Below, piece by piece: positions 52,047 to 61,316 of a stretch of 64,000 nucleotides of DNA (positions are counted from its first letter, which is position 1; the number at the start of each line of letters is the position of its first letter). The notes below the pieces were generated by a model, which saw only the letters and a program-made list of their open reading frames with translations, did no database searches and had not been told where the DNA came from. Source of the DNA: Gemmatimonadota bacterium (GTDB taxonomy: Bacteria > Gemmatimonadota > Gemmatimonadetes > Gemmatimonadales > Gemmatimonadaceae); contig JADKAQ010000046.1 of assembly GCA_016719105.1 (NCBI GenBank), forward strand, positions 372,001 through 436,000. Reading direction: 5' to 3'. Both the position numbers and the translations under genes were made by a program.

Positions 52047-53731
52047 ATGATCGCTCGCGCCCCCCCCCCCCCCGCTCATTCCCTTTTGTTGGGGGGCGGC
52101 GCGCCCCCCCCCCCCCTCCCCCCCCCCCCCCCCCCCCCCGGGGGGGGGGGGGGCGGGGGGGCGCCGCCCCCCCCTTCTCCCCCCCCGCGCGGGGGGGGGG
52201 GCGGGGGGGGGGCGGCGCGGGGCCCCGCCCCCCCCCGCCCCCCCGCCCGGCGCGCGCCCCCGCGGCGGGGGGGCGCGCGGGGGGGGGGGGGGGGGTGGGC
52301 GGGGGGGGCCCTCCCCCGAGCGGGGGGGGGCGCCGGGGGGCCCCCCCCCGGGGGGGGGGGGGGCGCCGGGGGGGGCGGGCCGCCGGGGGGGGCGGGGGGC
52401 GGGGGGGGGGGGGGCGGCCGGGGGGGGCGCCCCCCCGTCGCCCTCGACAGTACGGCCGTCGTCTTTGCGGCGACGGCCGCGGGCGAGCACGTGGTGCGAG
52501 ACGCCCCCATCGTCTTCGTGGGTTACGGCATCGTTGCACCTGAGTTCGGCTGGGACGACTACGGCGACATCGACCTGCGCGGCAAGGTGGCGCTGATCCT
52601 CGACGGCGAGCCGGCGATCGTGAGCGCCCGACGGTTCGGCACCCGTGCGGAGCGGAGCCCGCACGCCATGCCCTTCCTCAAGGGAGGGCACGCGCTGGCG
52701 CACGGCGCGAGCGCGGTGGTGCTCCTTCGCTCCGGCGACGACTCGGCCCACGCCCGGCGGCGCTTGCGCCTGCAGGACGAGGGAGTGATCGGCGAGGCCC
52801 TCGATCCCGCGCCGCAGGCCCCGATCTCCTTGCACCTGTCGACCCTCGCCGCCGAGCGGCTGGCGCGCGCGAGCGGGACGACGCTCGCGGCGTGGCGTGC
52901 GCTGGCCGAGGACTCCGCGGCGGCCCCGTCGGAGCTAGCGCTGCGTCTCGACGCCCGCGTGCAGACCGACGCCGCCCCCTTCGTCAGCTACAACGTGATC
53001 GGGACGATTCCCGGGAGCGACGCGGCGCGACGCGACGAGTGCGTGGTCTACCTCGCGCATTGGGACGCCTTCGGCATCGGCCCGGCGGTGCACGGCGACT
53101 CGATCTACAACGGCGCCCTCGACGATGCGGCCGGGGTGTCACAGATGCTGCTGATCGCGCAGGCCGTGCGCGCCCTCCCGCGCGCACCGCGCCGCACGAT
53201 GGTGTTCGTGGCCACCACGGCCGAGGAGCATGGGACGCGCGGGGCCAACGCGTACGCGGCCGCCTCGAGCGGACCGCCCTGGCCGTCGGAATGGACTGGC
53301 CGTGGACCTGGGGGGTGACCGACACGGTGGTGAGTAACGGCTACGGCTACTCCACCGTCGACTCGCTCGCGCGCGAGGTGGCCACGCGACACGGCAAGGC
53401 GTTGGTGGCGGGGCTTGGCGACTACTGGCTGGCCTCGGATCACGCCACGCTGGCGCTGCGCGGCGTCCCCGCCTGGTTTGGCGGACTCGATGGTGAGGTG
53501 CACGGCAAGCCGTCGGGATGGGCGGCCCAGCAGCTGGAAACGCAGGAGTCGCACGTTCCCTCGGATGAGCGCAAGCCGACCTGGGACCTGTCGGGGGCGT
53601 TGTTCGAGGTGCGCTTTCTCTTCGAGCTGGGCGTTCGCGCGGCCGAGGGACCGGGCCGCTTCGAGTGGAGCGTGGACAGCGAGTCGCGGCGCGCGGCGAC
53701 GGCGTTGCGTCGCGCGACTGGCGCGCCCTAA
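52047..53731 (+). pseudogene. M28 family peptidase, N-terminus masked and frame broken
   Basis: From 52437 a protease-associated-like segment is readable (IVFVGYGIVAPEFGWDDYG, LRGKVALILDGEP), then the M28 core: AHWDAFG, NGALDDAAG and TTAEEHGTRG in one frame. Near 53260 the frame changes, and the rest continues in the next frame with MDWPWTWG and ASDHATLALRG and a normal C-terminus. All zinc and catalytic motifs are therefore present across the two frames. Homologues have a few extra residues at the break, so a deletion of several bases is likely. Either a real pseudogene or a sequence error; the adjacent G/C block favours error. The ATG at 52047 may be the true start. Confidence 0.8.
52060..52436. 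other. G/C homopolymer block, likely consensus error
   Basis: Between two normal coding stretches lie ~375 bases made almost only of runs of C then G. It starts abruptly after 52060 and ends abruptly at 52436, where a protein-coding frame resumes mid-domain. The length matches the missing N-terminal part of the M28 peptidase, so real sequence has probably been replaced. Confidence 0.75.
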
Positions 53732-54054
53732 CGCGGGCCCACGGCCCCGGGCCATCTGCTGCACGCCGTTTGCCGAGCGCGGCCATGGCGATGCTGCACC
53801 GCTCACCCATTTCGCCGCACGACTCGCTGGTCACCTGCACGCACGCTGAGTATCGTGCATGGCGTTGGTGCGGGGCATCGGTGCGAGTCGCCCCCCGTCA
53901 CGCGCGCGGCGTGCCTAACACGTCGCACATCTCCCTGTCGTTAGACGCCACCTCACCACTGGCCGCCGGTGCACCGGCGCCCACGCCGGCCCGGAGCCGT
54001 CGACCAATGGTGTGCTGGCCCATCGCCTCACCCTCACGCGGACCCTGGGTAGCC
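53732..54054. other. intergenic stretch without recognised features
   Basis: These 323 bases hold no supportable gene. They presumably include the promoter of the Big_1 repeat lipoprotein; no hairpin or motif stands out. Confidence 0.4.
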
Positions 54055-56316
54055 ATGCCAGTCTCGCATCGCCGATTCCGACCATACCGTGCGTGGCCGC
54101 AGCTCGTGCGGGGACGTGTCGCCCTCATCGTCGCGGCGGTCCAGCTCACGACGCTCGCCGCCTGCGGCGAGACGACCGTCAACGAACCGCTGTCCGCCGG
54201 CACCCTGGCGACGGTCTCGGGGAATGGTCAGGTCGGCGTTGCCGGCCAGACGCTCCCCGCCCCCATCCAGGTGCGCGTCCTCGGGAGCGACGACCAGCCT
54301 CTCCCCGGGGCGACGGTGACGTTCGCCGTCACGACGGGCGGCGGCACGGTCTCGCCGGCCAGCGCGACGTCCGACGCCAACGGCCTCGCCAGCACGACCT
54401 GGACGCTGGGCAAGACGGCCGGGAACAACGTCCTCACCGTCACCGCCGGCACCGCCACCATGACGGTCGCCGCCAGCGGCACCGCCGCACGCGCGAGCAC
54501 CGTGAGCGGCACCTCGGGTGACAACCAGACGACCGTGGTGAACACGGCGGTCACCCTCCCCCCCACCGTGCGCGTCAACGATGCGAACGGCAATCCGGTG
54601 GAAGGGGTCGCGGTCACCTTCGCCGTTGCGTCTGGCGGCGGACGGGTGACCGACGGCCTCCGTCGCACCAACGCGCAGGGGGTCGCCACGGTCGGCAGCT
54701 GGGTCCTTGGCCCCGCCGCCGGAACGCAGACACTGACGGCGCGCGTGGAAGAGAGCGGAGTGGCCAACAACCCGGTCCTCTTCACCGGCACGGCCACCGC
54801 AGGGGCCGCATCGCAGCTCGTCGCCCTCACCGCGACCTCGCAGGCGGCGACGGTCGGGACGGCGGTCGCGACGCTCCCCAGCGTTCGGGTGACCGATGCC
54901 GCCGGGAACCCGGTGGCGGGGACGCAGGTCACCTTCGCCATCGTCTCGGGGAACGGCCAGGTGACACCGACGGCCGTGGCGAGCAACGCGCAGGGAATCG
55001 CGACCGTCACCAGCTGGACGCTCGGCCCGGTGGCCGGCGTGCAGCAGCTGTCGGCGACGATCGCCGGCGCCCCCGCGGTGCTCTTCAGTGTCACGGCCAC
55101 CGCCGGCGCTGCGGCACAGCTCAGCATCGCCGCGGGGAACAACCAGCGGGCGCAGACGACCCGCGCGGTCACCATCGCCCCGTCGGTGATCGTGCGCGAC
55201 GCGTTAGGGAACCGGGTCGCCGGCGCAGTGGTGACCTTCACGGTCGCGTCGGGAGGCGGGAGCGTCGTGGGCGGGCGCCAGGTGACCGACGCCACGGGCA
55301 CCGCCGAAGTGGGCGGGTGGTTCCTGGGCGACGTTCCGGGGACCAACACACTCACCGCCTCCACGCCTAACGTTGCGGCGGTGACCTTCACCGCCATCGG
55401 CGATCCGGGACGTGCGGTGTCGATGGTCGCCAACTCCGCCACGGCGCAGTCGGCAGCGGCGGGGGCCGACGTGGCCGATCCGCCGAGCGTGGTGGTCCGC
55501 GACCTCGCCGGGAATCCGGTGGCTGGCGTCGCAGTGACCTTCGCCGTGACGGCAGGAGGTGGCGCGGTGGTCGGATCGCCCGTCACCACCAACGCCAGCG
55601 GCGTGGCCACGGTGACGTCATGGACGCTGGGCTCCACCGTCGGCGCCAACACGTTGGTGGCCAGTGCGACGGGGCTCCCCAGCGTGACCTTCAGCGCCAC
55701 GGCGACCGCCGGTGCGGCGGCCAGCGTGGTCGCAACCGCCGGCACCAACCAGGTCGCGCTGCAGGGGACGGCCGTCACGACACGCCCGACGGTGCGGGTG
55801 ACCGACGCGCTGGGGAACGTCGTGAGCGGTGCCACGGTGACCTTTGCCGTGACCGCCGGTGGCGGGACGCTGACGGGGGTCACGCAGGTGACCGACGCCG
55901 CCGGCATCGCCACGGTGGGGAGTTGGACGTTAGGCAACCTGTCGCCCAACACGATGACGGCGACGGTGACCGGGGCGGGGATCACCGGCAACCCGGTGAC
56001 CTTCACGGCGCAGGGGGTCACCACGATCGCCCTGACCAGCGTCCCCACCGGCCCCATCACGCTCGGCACCGACTTCACCATCACCGCCCAGTTGCGTGAC
56101 GCGGCCGGCGCCGCGGCACCGCTCGCGGGCGTCACGCTCACCATCGCCATCGATACGGGGGGCGGCACGCTCAACGGCACGCTGACTGCCACGACCGATG
56201 CCGCCGGGGCGGCGACCTTCACCGTCAACGTCACGGGCGCCGTGGGGGCACGCACGATCATCGTCACCGGCACCGGGCTCACCTCGGCGACCACCGCTGC
56301 GATCACCTTCAATTGA
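54055..56316 (+). CDS. Big_1/invasin-type Ig repeat lipoprotein
   Basis: 753 residues. A lipoprotein signal (lipobox TLAAC) is followed by seven Big_1-like domains of ~95 residues. Each has the pattern P-x-V-x-V-x-D-x-x-G-N-P-V-x-G-V-x-V-T-F-x-V-x-x-G-G-G and ends in an x-T-W-x-L-G segment (TTWTLGKTAG, GSWVLGPAAG, TSWTLGPVAG, GGWFLGDVPG, TSWTLGSTVG, GSWTLGNLSP). No adhesive head is present. It is a surface stalk or adhesin. The next gene starts within its stop codon (TGATG), which implies coupled translation with a barrel-like protein. Confidence 0.9.
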   Translation: MPVSHRRFRPYRAWPQLVRGRVALIVAAVQLTTLAACGETTVNEPLSAGTLATVSGNGQVGVAGQTLPAPIQVRVLGSDDQPLPGATVTFAVTTGGGTVSPASATSDANGLASTTWTLGKTAGNNVLTVTAGTATMTVAASGTAARASTVSGTSGDNQTTVVNTAVTLPPTVRVNDANGNPVEGVAVTFAVASGGGRVTDGLRRTNAQGVATVGSWVLGPAAGTQTLTARVEESGVANNPVLFTGTATAGAASQLVALTATSQAATVGTAVATLPSVRVTDAAGNPVAGTQVTFAIVSGNGQVTPTAVASNAQGIATVTSWTLGPVAGVQQLSATIAGAPAVLFSVTATAGAAAQLSIAAGNNQRAQTTRAVTIAPSVIVRDALGNRVAGAVVTFTVASGGGSVVGGRQVTDATGTAEVGGWFLGDVPGTNTLTASTPNVAAVTFTAIGDPGRAVSMVANSATAQSAAAGADVADPPSVVVRDLAGNPVAGVAVTFAVTAGGGAVVGSPVTTNASGVATVTSWTLGSTVGANTLVASATGLPSVTFSATATAGAAASVVATAGTNQVALQGTAVTTRPTVRVTDALGNVVSGATVTFAVTAGGGTLTGVTQVTDAAGIATVGSWTLGNLSPNTMTATVTGAGITGNPVTFTAQGVTTIALTSVPTGPITLGTDFTITAQLRDAAGAAAPLAGVTLTIAIDTGGGTLNGTLTATTDAAGAATFTVNVTGAVGARTIIVTGTGLTSATTAAITFN

Positions 56317-56990
56317 TGCCCTCCTCCATGAAACGTGAATCGATTCTGACGGCGCGCGCGGCGGTGGTCCTGGTCGCGGGGTTGACCGCACTGGCCTCGA
56401 GCGCTGGCGCACAGGCGCCGGTCGCGGCGCGGCGCATCGGCGAGGAGATCTGGCGGGTGACGGCGTCGACGGGGGCCTATGTCCCCCGGTCGGCGCTGAT
56501 CATCGGCGCCGACGGCAAGGACACCCGCCTGGGGGTGGGGCCAAGCTTCTCCATCGACGTGCAGTACCTCATCTCCGAGTACGCGGCGGGGTATGCCAAC
56601 GGGACGCTGGGATTCAACAGCATCACGTTAGGCACGGCGATCCGTCCCACCACCACCGGCCCCTCCAACCAGGTCATGTTGATGGGGGGCACGGCGGGAG
56701 TGATGCTCAGCGCCCCGCTCGGGGACAAGTTCCAGCCGACGTTGCGGCTGGGGGGCGGCTTCAAGGGCTACTCGTTCGACCTCACCGACACCGAGAACCA
56801 GTGGCGCCCGACGGCCGACATCGGAATCGGCTTTCGCGGCGTGGGGAACGGGCCGATCGAGATGAGCGCCGAGGTGCGGTACCTTCCCAGCTCCTTCGAC
56901 CAGGGGAAGTTGCCGATTCGCGGGATCACGCCGCAGGCGCAGCGACAGACGGATCTCGTCTTCAGCGTCGGGGTGAGCATTCGGCCGTAG
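56316..56990 (+). CDS. outer-membrane beta-barrel-like protein coupled to Big_1 lipoprotein
   Basis: 224 residues. The ATG overlaps the stop of the Big_1 gene by one base; a Met at 56328 is an alternative start. A signal peptide (ending SSAGAQA) precedes eight or so alternating strands (WRVTASTGAYVP, FSIDVQYLISEYA, MLMGGTAGVMLSAP, PTLRLGGGFKGYSF, DIGIGFRGVG, EMSAEVRYLPSSF) ending VFSVGVSIRP, as in small OmpA/OmpW-type barrels, although the C-terminal residue is Pro and not Phe. It may anchor or export the Big_1 stalk protein. Confidence 0.72.
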   Translation: MPSSMKRESILTARAAVVLVAGLTALASSAGAQAPVAARRIGEEIWRVTASTGAYVPRSALIIGADGKDTRLGVGPSFSIDVQYLISEYAAGYANGTLGFNSITLGTAIRPTTTGPSNQVMLMGGTAGVMLSAPLGDKFQPTLRLGGGFKGYSFDLTDTENQWRPTADIGIGFRGVGNGPIEMSAEVRYLPSSFDQGKLPIRGITPQAQRQTDLVFSVGVSIRP

Positions 56991-57066
56991 GAGCGCGACA
57001 CTCCCGGTCGGCCAGGGTGCCGCCTGCGGAGTGTGGAACGGCACGGAATCGGATGCCGCAGGACGA

Positions 57067-57110
57067 AGGGGTCGGAGTCCTTGATCGAAATCGAGGACTG
57101 CGACCCCTTG
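57067..57110. repeat. REP-like hairpin
   Basis: AAGGGGTCG (57067-57075) pairs with CGACCCCTT (57102-57110); after a one-base mismatch AGTCCT pairs with AGGACT, and GAT with ATC around a CGAA loop. The AAGGGGTCgGAGTCcT type of foot is known from intergenic REP-like elements mobilised by REP-associated (Y1) transposases in many bacteria. No transposase is in the window. It could also terminate the upstream transcript. Confidence 0.6.
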
Positions 57111-57231
57111 GTACCTGGTAGACCCACGTGGTGGCGTGCGCGTGCACGATCGTGGCGCCGCCGTGCGGCGTGCTCCACATTCGGGCCGCCGCCGCGCACA
57201 TGAATGCGTGCCCCCTCCCTCCCCCCGCCGC

Positions 57232-58464
57232 GTGACCTTCCCCCGATACCTCTCCGCGCTGACGCTCCTCGCCGCCAGCGCATGCGCCTCACCTCCTGCC
57301 GAGCAGGCCGCGCCGCCGACGCCGGCCGCGCAGTATCTCTACCTCTGGACTGCCGCCAGCGACTCGACGCAGCCCGACTTCCTGGCGGTGCTCGACGTCA
57401 CCGAGGATTCGGTGCGCTATGGACGGCTGGTCACGACGCTCCCGGTCCCGGGACGCGGGAACGGGCCGCACCACACCGAGCACGAACTCGCCGCCGACGC
57501 GCAGCTCTTCGCCAACGGCTTCGCGAGCGGGCAGTCGTTCATCTTCGACTTGCGAGACGCGGCCTCGCCACGCATCGCCGGGCAATTCGGCGATGTGTCG
57601 GGCTACGCGCACCCGCATTCGTTCCTGCGGCTGCCTAACGGTAACGTCCTGGGGACCTTCCAGATGCAACACGTGGGCGGGGCGATGCTCGCCGGCGGGC
57701 TGGTGGAGATGACCACCTCCGGAACGGTGGTGCGCTCGAGCTCCGCAAATGCCCCGGGGAGCCGTGCCGACCTGCGCGTCTACAGCGCCGGCATCGTCCC
57801 GGCGCTCGACCGCATCGTGACGACGACCACCGACATGGACAAGGACACGCCCGCGTCGCGCACGTTGCAGCTGTGGCGCCTGTCGGACCTCGCGCTCCTC
57901 ACGTCGTTCCAGCTCCCCGATGGGCCGGCGGGAAACGAGGGGCTGCTCTCCGCGGAACCTCGCCTGATGGCCGACGGCAAGACGCTGCTCGTCTCGACGT
58001 TCAACTGCGGGTTGTACCTCGTGGACGGCATCGACGGCAGCACCCCGTCGGCGCGCCTCGTCTCGTCGTTCCCCCAGAAGCAGGGGACGTATTGTGCGAT
58101 CCCGGCGATCTCGGGGCACTACTACCTGGTGACCGTCCCCGCATGGAATGCGGTCGTGAGCCTCGACATCAGCGATCCCGCCAAGCCACGCGAGGTGAGC
58201 CGCGTGTCGCTCGGGAAGGATGACACGCCGCACTGGCTTTCGGTCTCGCCCGATCAGCGTCGCGTCGTCGTGACCGGCTACGACGGCATGCAACATCGCG
58301 TCGTCATCGCCCGCTTCGATTCCACGAGCGGACAGCTGACGCTGGACGAGCGATTCAAGGAGGAGGGGGCGACCGAGCCCGGCTTCCGCATGGACAACAA
58401 GACGTGGCCGCACGGGGGATCCACCAAGGGGGTCCCGCACGGGGCGGTGTTCAGCCGACCGTAG
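57232..58464 (+). CDS. lipoprotein beta-propeller, selenium-binding-protein (SBP56)-like
   Basis: 410 residues from a GTG. A lipoprotein signal (lipobox AASAC) is followed by a seven-bladed propeller with the order of SBP56/methanethiol-oxidase proteins: DFLAVLDVTEDSVRYGRLV, the His-rich GPHHTEHEL, HPHSFLRLPNGNVLGTFQM, FNCGLYLVDG, SLDISDPAKPREVSRV and a late DDTPHWLSVSPD. The HH, HPH and late His residues could bind copper as in methanethiol oxidase, but similarity is by layout only and the activity is not established. The exported, lipid-anchored form is unusual for that family. The REP-like hairpin separates it from the previous unit. Confidence 0.65.
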   Translation: MTFPRYLSALTLLAASACASPPAEQAAPPTPAAQYLYLWTAASDSTQPDFLAVLDVTEDSVRYGRLVTTLPVPGRGNGPHHTEHELAADAQLFANGFASGQSFIFDLRDAASPRIAGQFGDVSGYAHPHSFLRLPNGNVLGTFQMQHVGGAMLAGGLVEMTTSGTVVRSSSANAPGSRADLRVYSAGIVPALDRIVTTTTDMDKDTPASRTLQLWRLSDLALLTSFQLPDGPAGNEGLLSAEPRLMADGKTLLVSTFNCGLYLVDGIDGSTPSARLVSSFPQKQGTYCAIPAISGHYYLVTVPAWNAVVSLDISDPAKPREVSRVSLGKDDTPHWLSVSPDQRRVVVTGYDGMQHRVVIARFDSTSGQLTLDERFKEEGATEPGFRMDNKTWPHGGSTKGVPHGAVFSRP

Positions 58465-58547
58465 GGGCCAACGCCCTGAGGTCATCGTTCGTTACTGCAA
58501 TCACGCCCGCAACCTGACCCCGTCCCCACCCTGCAGGAGTGCTTTGG

Positions 58548-60368
58548 ATGTCGACGCCTGACGAGCTGCTCGAGGAGATGGAGGCCGAACTCGCGGCCGC
58601 CGACTACGGGTTGGGTGGAGCGAACCACGCCTGGCGTGGCGCCAGCGAGATCGACCGGCGCCACTTCATCTTCGCCTCGCTCGTTGCGGCGGCAGCGAGC
58701 ACGCTCGGCGGCGCCTCGGCGCTCCGGGCGCAAGGGACAGCCGGTCGCGCGCAGGCGCAGCAGCCGCAGCTGCCGCCCTTTCCGCTGGGCAACGGCGAAG
58801 CGCCAGCGCTGCAGTTCCAGCCGTATCCCGGGGGGACGGGGGCGGTGCTGGAGCGGTTGGCCAGGGAGCGGGGGCGCGCCGCCTTCGATCGCGCGGAGTT
58901 CTCCGTCCCCAAGTGGTCTGGGACGATACCGTCTGCTCCAGAAGACCTCGCCTTCCTCCCGGCGCATCGCCTCTCGGCGTTGCTGCGCGCGCGCAAGGTC
59001 ACGTCGGTGCAGCTGACGGAACTCTACCTGGAGCGCCTCACACGGCTGAACGGCACGCTCAACTGCGCGGTGACGATCATGGCCGAGCAGGCGCGCGCCG
59101 AGGCGCGGCGTGCCGATGCCGAGATCGCCGCGGGGAAGTGGCGCGGGCCGCTGCACGGGCTCCCGTACGGCGTGAAGGACCTCTTCTCCACCAAGGGGGT
59201 GCCGACGACGTGGGGGGCGGCCGACTTCAAGGATCGCGTCATCGACGAGGACGCGGAGATCGTCGTGCGGCTCCGCGAGGCCGGGGCGGTGCTCATCGCC
59301 AAGCTGTCGACGGGGCTCTTTGCGCAGAACGACTGGTGGTTCGGTGGGCGCACGAACAACCCGTGGAATCTCTCGCAAGGGTCGAGCGGCTCGTCGGCGG
59401 GGCCGGCGTCAGCAACGGCGGGCGGGTGCGTCGCCTTCGCCATCGGAACGGAGACGTCGGGGTCGATCGTCTCGCCGTCGATTCGCTGCGGGGTGAGTGC
59501 GCTGCGCCCCACCTTCGGGCGCGTGAGCCGGCACGGCGGGATGGTGCTGGCCTGGTCGCAGGACCGCGTCGGCCCCATCTGCCGCACGGTCGAGGACTGC
59601 GCGATGGTCTTCAACGTGTTGCACGGCGTGGACGAGAAGGACCCATCGACAGTGACGACGCCGTTCCAGTTCGATCGGGCGCTGTGCCTGGGGGCGATCC
59701 GCCTTGGTGTCGACCCGAACGCCCCCAGGGAGTTGGTCGTGGCACTGCGCGACCTGGGGATGCAGCCGAAGGAGATCGGGGCCCGCCCCACGGTGCCGGG
59801 GATGGCCGGGGGCGGGCTCGGCGTGGAGTATGCGGCCGCCTTCGATTCGTACGTGCAGCGCAAGGCCAAGGAGGTGGGGCTCGACCTCACCGCGCTCCCC
59901 GAGCGCCCGGCGACTCCGCCAGGTGCACCGCCGCCGACACCGGCACCTAACGCGCCACCTGCCAACCCGATGGCCCCCGCCGACTGGAACCCGCGCTTCG
60001 TCAACGGGCGCCTGACGAGGGGGTTCGACTTCATCCAGGCGCAGCGGCGTCGCTACGTGCTCATCTCCAGGTGGGGCGAGTTCATGCGCGACCTCGACAT
60101 GTTCGTCGGCGCACCGTCGGCGGACGTCGGGGCGAACGCACAGACGGGGCATCCCTGCGTCGTCTTCCCCTACAAGTTCGACGTGCCACCGGTGCAGCAG
60201 TTCGGCCCGCGCGCGCAAGTCGATACGACGCAGAAGGCCCCGCCACTCGCACCGCAACCGATCTGCGCGACCATCGTGGGGGCGCTCTACCAGGACGATC
60301 GCATCCTCGGTGTGGCGCACCAGCTGCAGCTGAAGTCGGGGATCCACCTCAGGCGCCCCGCGCTGTGA
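58548..60368 (+). CDS. amidase (amidase signature family), Tat-exported
   Basis: 606 residues. A 40-residue acidic leader precedes a twin-arginine signal (DRRHFIFASLVAAAAS), and a Pro/Gln-rich spacer follows. The amidase signature domain is complete: K210 in YGVKDLF, a serine cluster at 279-283 (QGSSGSSAGP) that supplies the cis-Ser, and nucleophile S306 in GTETSGSI. This fold hydrolyses amides, or forms part of GatA; the Tat signal excludes GatA, so a periplasmic amidase is meant. A Pro-rich insert (TPPGAPPPTPAPNAPP) lies around 461-480. A GGAG site supports the ATG; the next gene overlaps by four bases. Confidence 0.9.
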   Translation: MSTPDELLEEMEAELAAADYGLGGANHAWRGASEIDRRHFIFASLVAAAASTLGGASALRAQGTAGRAQAQQPQLPPFPLGNGEAPALQFQPYPGGTGAVLERLARERGRAAFDRAEFSVPKWSGTIPSAPEDLAFLPAHRLSALLRARKVTSVQLTELYLERLTRLNGTLNCAVTIMAEQARAEARRADAEIAAGKWRGPLHGLPYGVKDLFSTKGVPTTWGAADFKDRVIDEDAEIVVRLREAGAVLIAKLSTGLFAQNDWWFGGRTNNPWNLSQGSSGSSAGPASATAGGCVAFAIGTETSGSIVSPSIRCGVSALRPTFGRVSRHGGMVLAWSQDRVGPICRTVEDCAMVFNVLHGVDEKDPSTVTTPFQFDRALCLGAIRLGVDPNAPRELVVALRDLGMQPKEIGARPTVPGMAGGGLGVEYAAAFDSYVQRKAKEVGLDLTALPERPATPPGAPPPTPAPNAPPANPMAPADWNPRFVNGRLTRGFDFIQAQRRRYVLISRWGEFMRDLDMFVGAPSADVGANAQTGHPCVVFPYKFDVPPVQQFGPRAQVDTTQKAPPLAPQPICATIVGALYQDDRILGVAHQLQLKSGIHLRRPAL

Positions 60369-61069
60369 GGCGGCGCATCGAGGGCGCACGACGCGCGACG
60401 ACGTGGCTCGCGGTGCCGGCCCTGCTGGTTGGGTGCGCGAGTGGCGGGGCGACATCGTCCGCGGGGGGCGCGCCGGCTGTGGCACCGGCAGCTGCCACGG
60501 CGGGCGTTGGGGTCGAGCGAACGCTGAACGCGCAGGAAGCATCGGCGCGCATCGCGCAGCTCAAGCGCTCATTCGACTGCGTGTCGGTTGGGACTGCAGG
60601 CGACTTCGTGTGTTCGATGAAGGATGGCGTCGTGGGCTCCCTGGTGAGGAAGCGCATCGAGCCGGTGGTGACGTCACGGGGGACGCTCTTCCTGCGCAGC
60701 ATCTATCGTGACCGCGACTGGATCTACCACGACCACGTGATCGTGCGCATTGGCGACGAGGAGTTGCGCACCGCCCCCTTGCCGGCGACCAGCCGCGACG
60801 TGTCGCGCCGGACGATCCAGCGCACCTCGAGCCTCGGCGAGCGCAACCGGAACCGGCGGCAGGACGACGACTACGTGTCGGAGGCGGTGTCGTATCGCGG
60901 CAACGATGGCGATGCGATCATCCGAGCCATCGTGCGTGCCGGGAGCGCGAACGTGACCATGCAGCTGGCGGGCGGCCCACGCGTCTTCGACAAGACGCTG
61001 TCGGACGACGAGAAGCGGCTCTTTCGGGAGGCGGCGGAGCTGGCGACGCTGCTGCGGGGCCAGCCGTAG
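60365..61069 (+). CDS. lipoprotein coupled to the amidase gene
   Basis: 234 residues, not recognised. The GTG start overlaps the amidase stop (GTGA), so the two are probably translationally coupled. Lipobox LLVGC at about residues 20-24, an Ala/Gly-rich spacer, then a domain with a cysteine pair (SFDCVSVGTAGDFVCSM), a charged middle (RDRDWIYHDHVIVRIG, ERNRNRRQDDDY) and a helical end (DDEKRLFREAAELATLL). No enzymatic motif. It may hold or assist the amidase in the envelope. Confidence 0.72.
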   Translation: MRRRIEGARRATTWLAVPALLVGCASGGATSSAGGAPAVAPAAATAGVGVERTLNAQEASARIAQLKRSFDCVSVGTAGDFVCSMKDGVVGSLVRKRIEPVVTSRGTLFLRSIYRDRDWIYHDHVIVRIGDEELRTAPLPATSRDVSRRTIQRTSSLGERNRNRRQDDDYVSEAVSYRGNDGDAIIRAIVRAGSANVTMQLAGGPRVFDKTLSDDEKRLFREAAELATLLRGQP

Positions 61070-61110
61070 CGATGGGCACGCCCGCTCCGCGCGGGGCGTC
61101 TGCGGTTTCG

Positions 61111-61186
61111 TCCGTGCTCTCCGTGTGCGCTCCGTGATCCTCCGCCTGGAGCTTTGACACGGAGGGGCACGGAGGATTCACGGAGG
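61111..61186. repeat. inverted cluster of TCCGTG / CACGGA words
   Basis: TCCGTG occurs at 61111, 61120 and 61131, and CACGGAGG at 61158, 61168 and 61179, so that the two halves form a long imperfect hairpin. It lies in the 250-base gap between the amidase unit and a VOC gene and has no other evident function. Confidence 0.7.
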
Positions 61187-61316
61187 TTCGCGGGGGGCGC
61201 CCCACCCCTCGCCGAGCGCACCCGCCGATGAGAATCGCGCCCTCGTGGAGTCAGAAGAGCTGATGCATATTCGCCCCCTCTCCGGGGCCCCCTCTGACAC
61301 TCTCCCCTCGCATCCC

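Noticed and set aside
58548..60368. GatA subunit of the tRNA amidotransferase
   Set aside because: A Tat signal and absence of gatB/gatC nearby point to an exported amidase.
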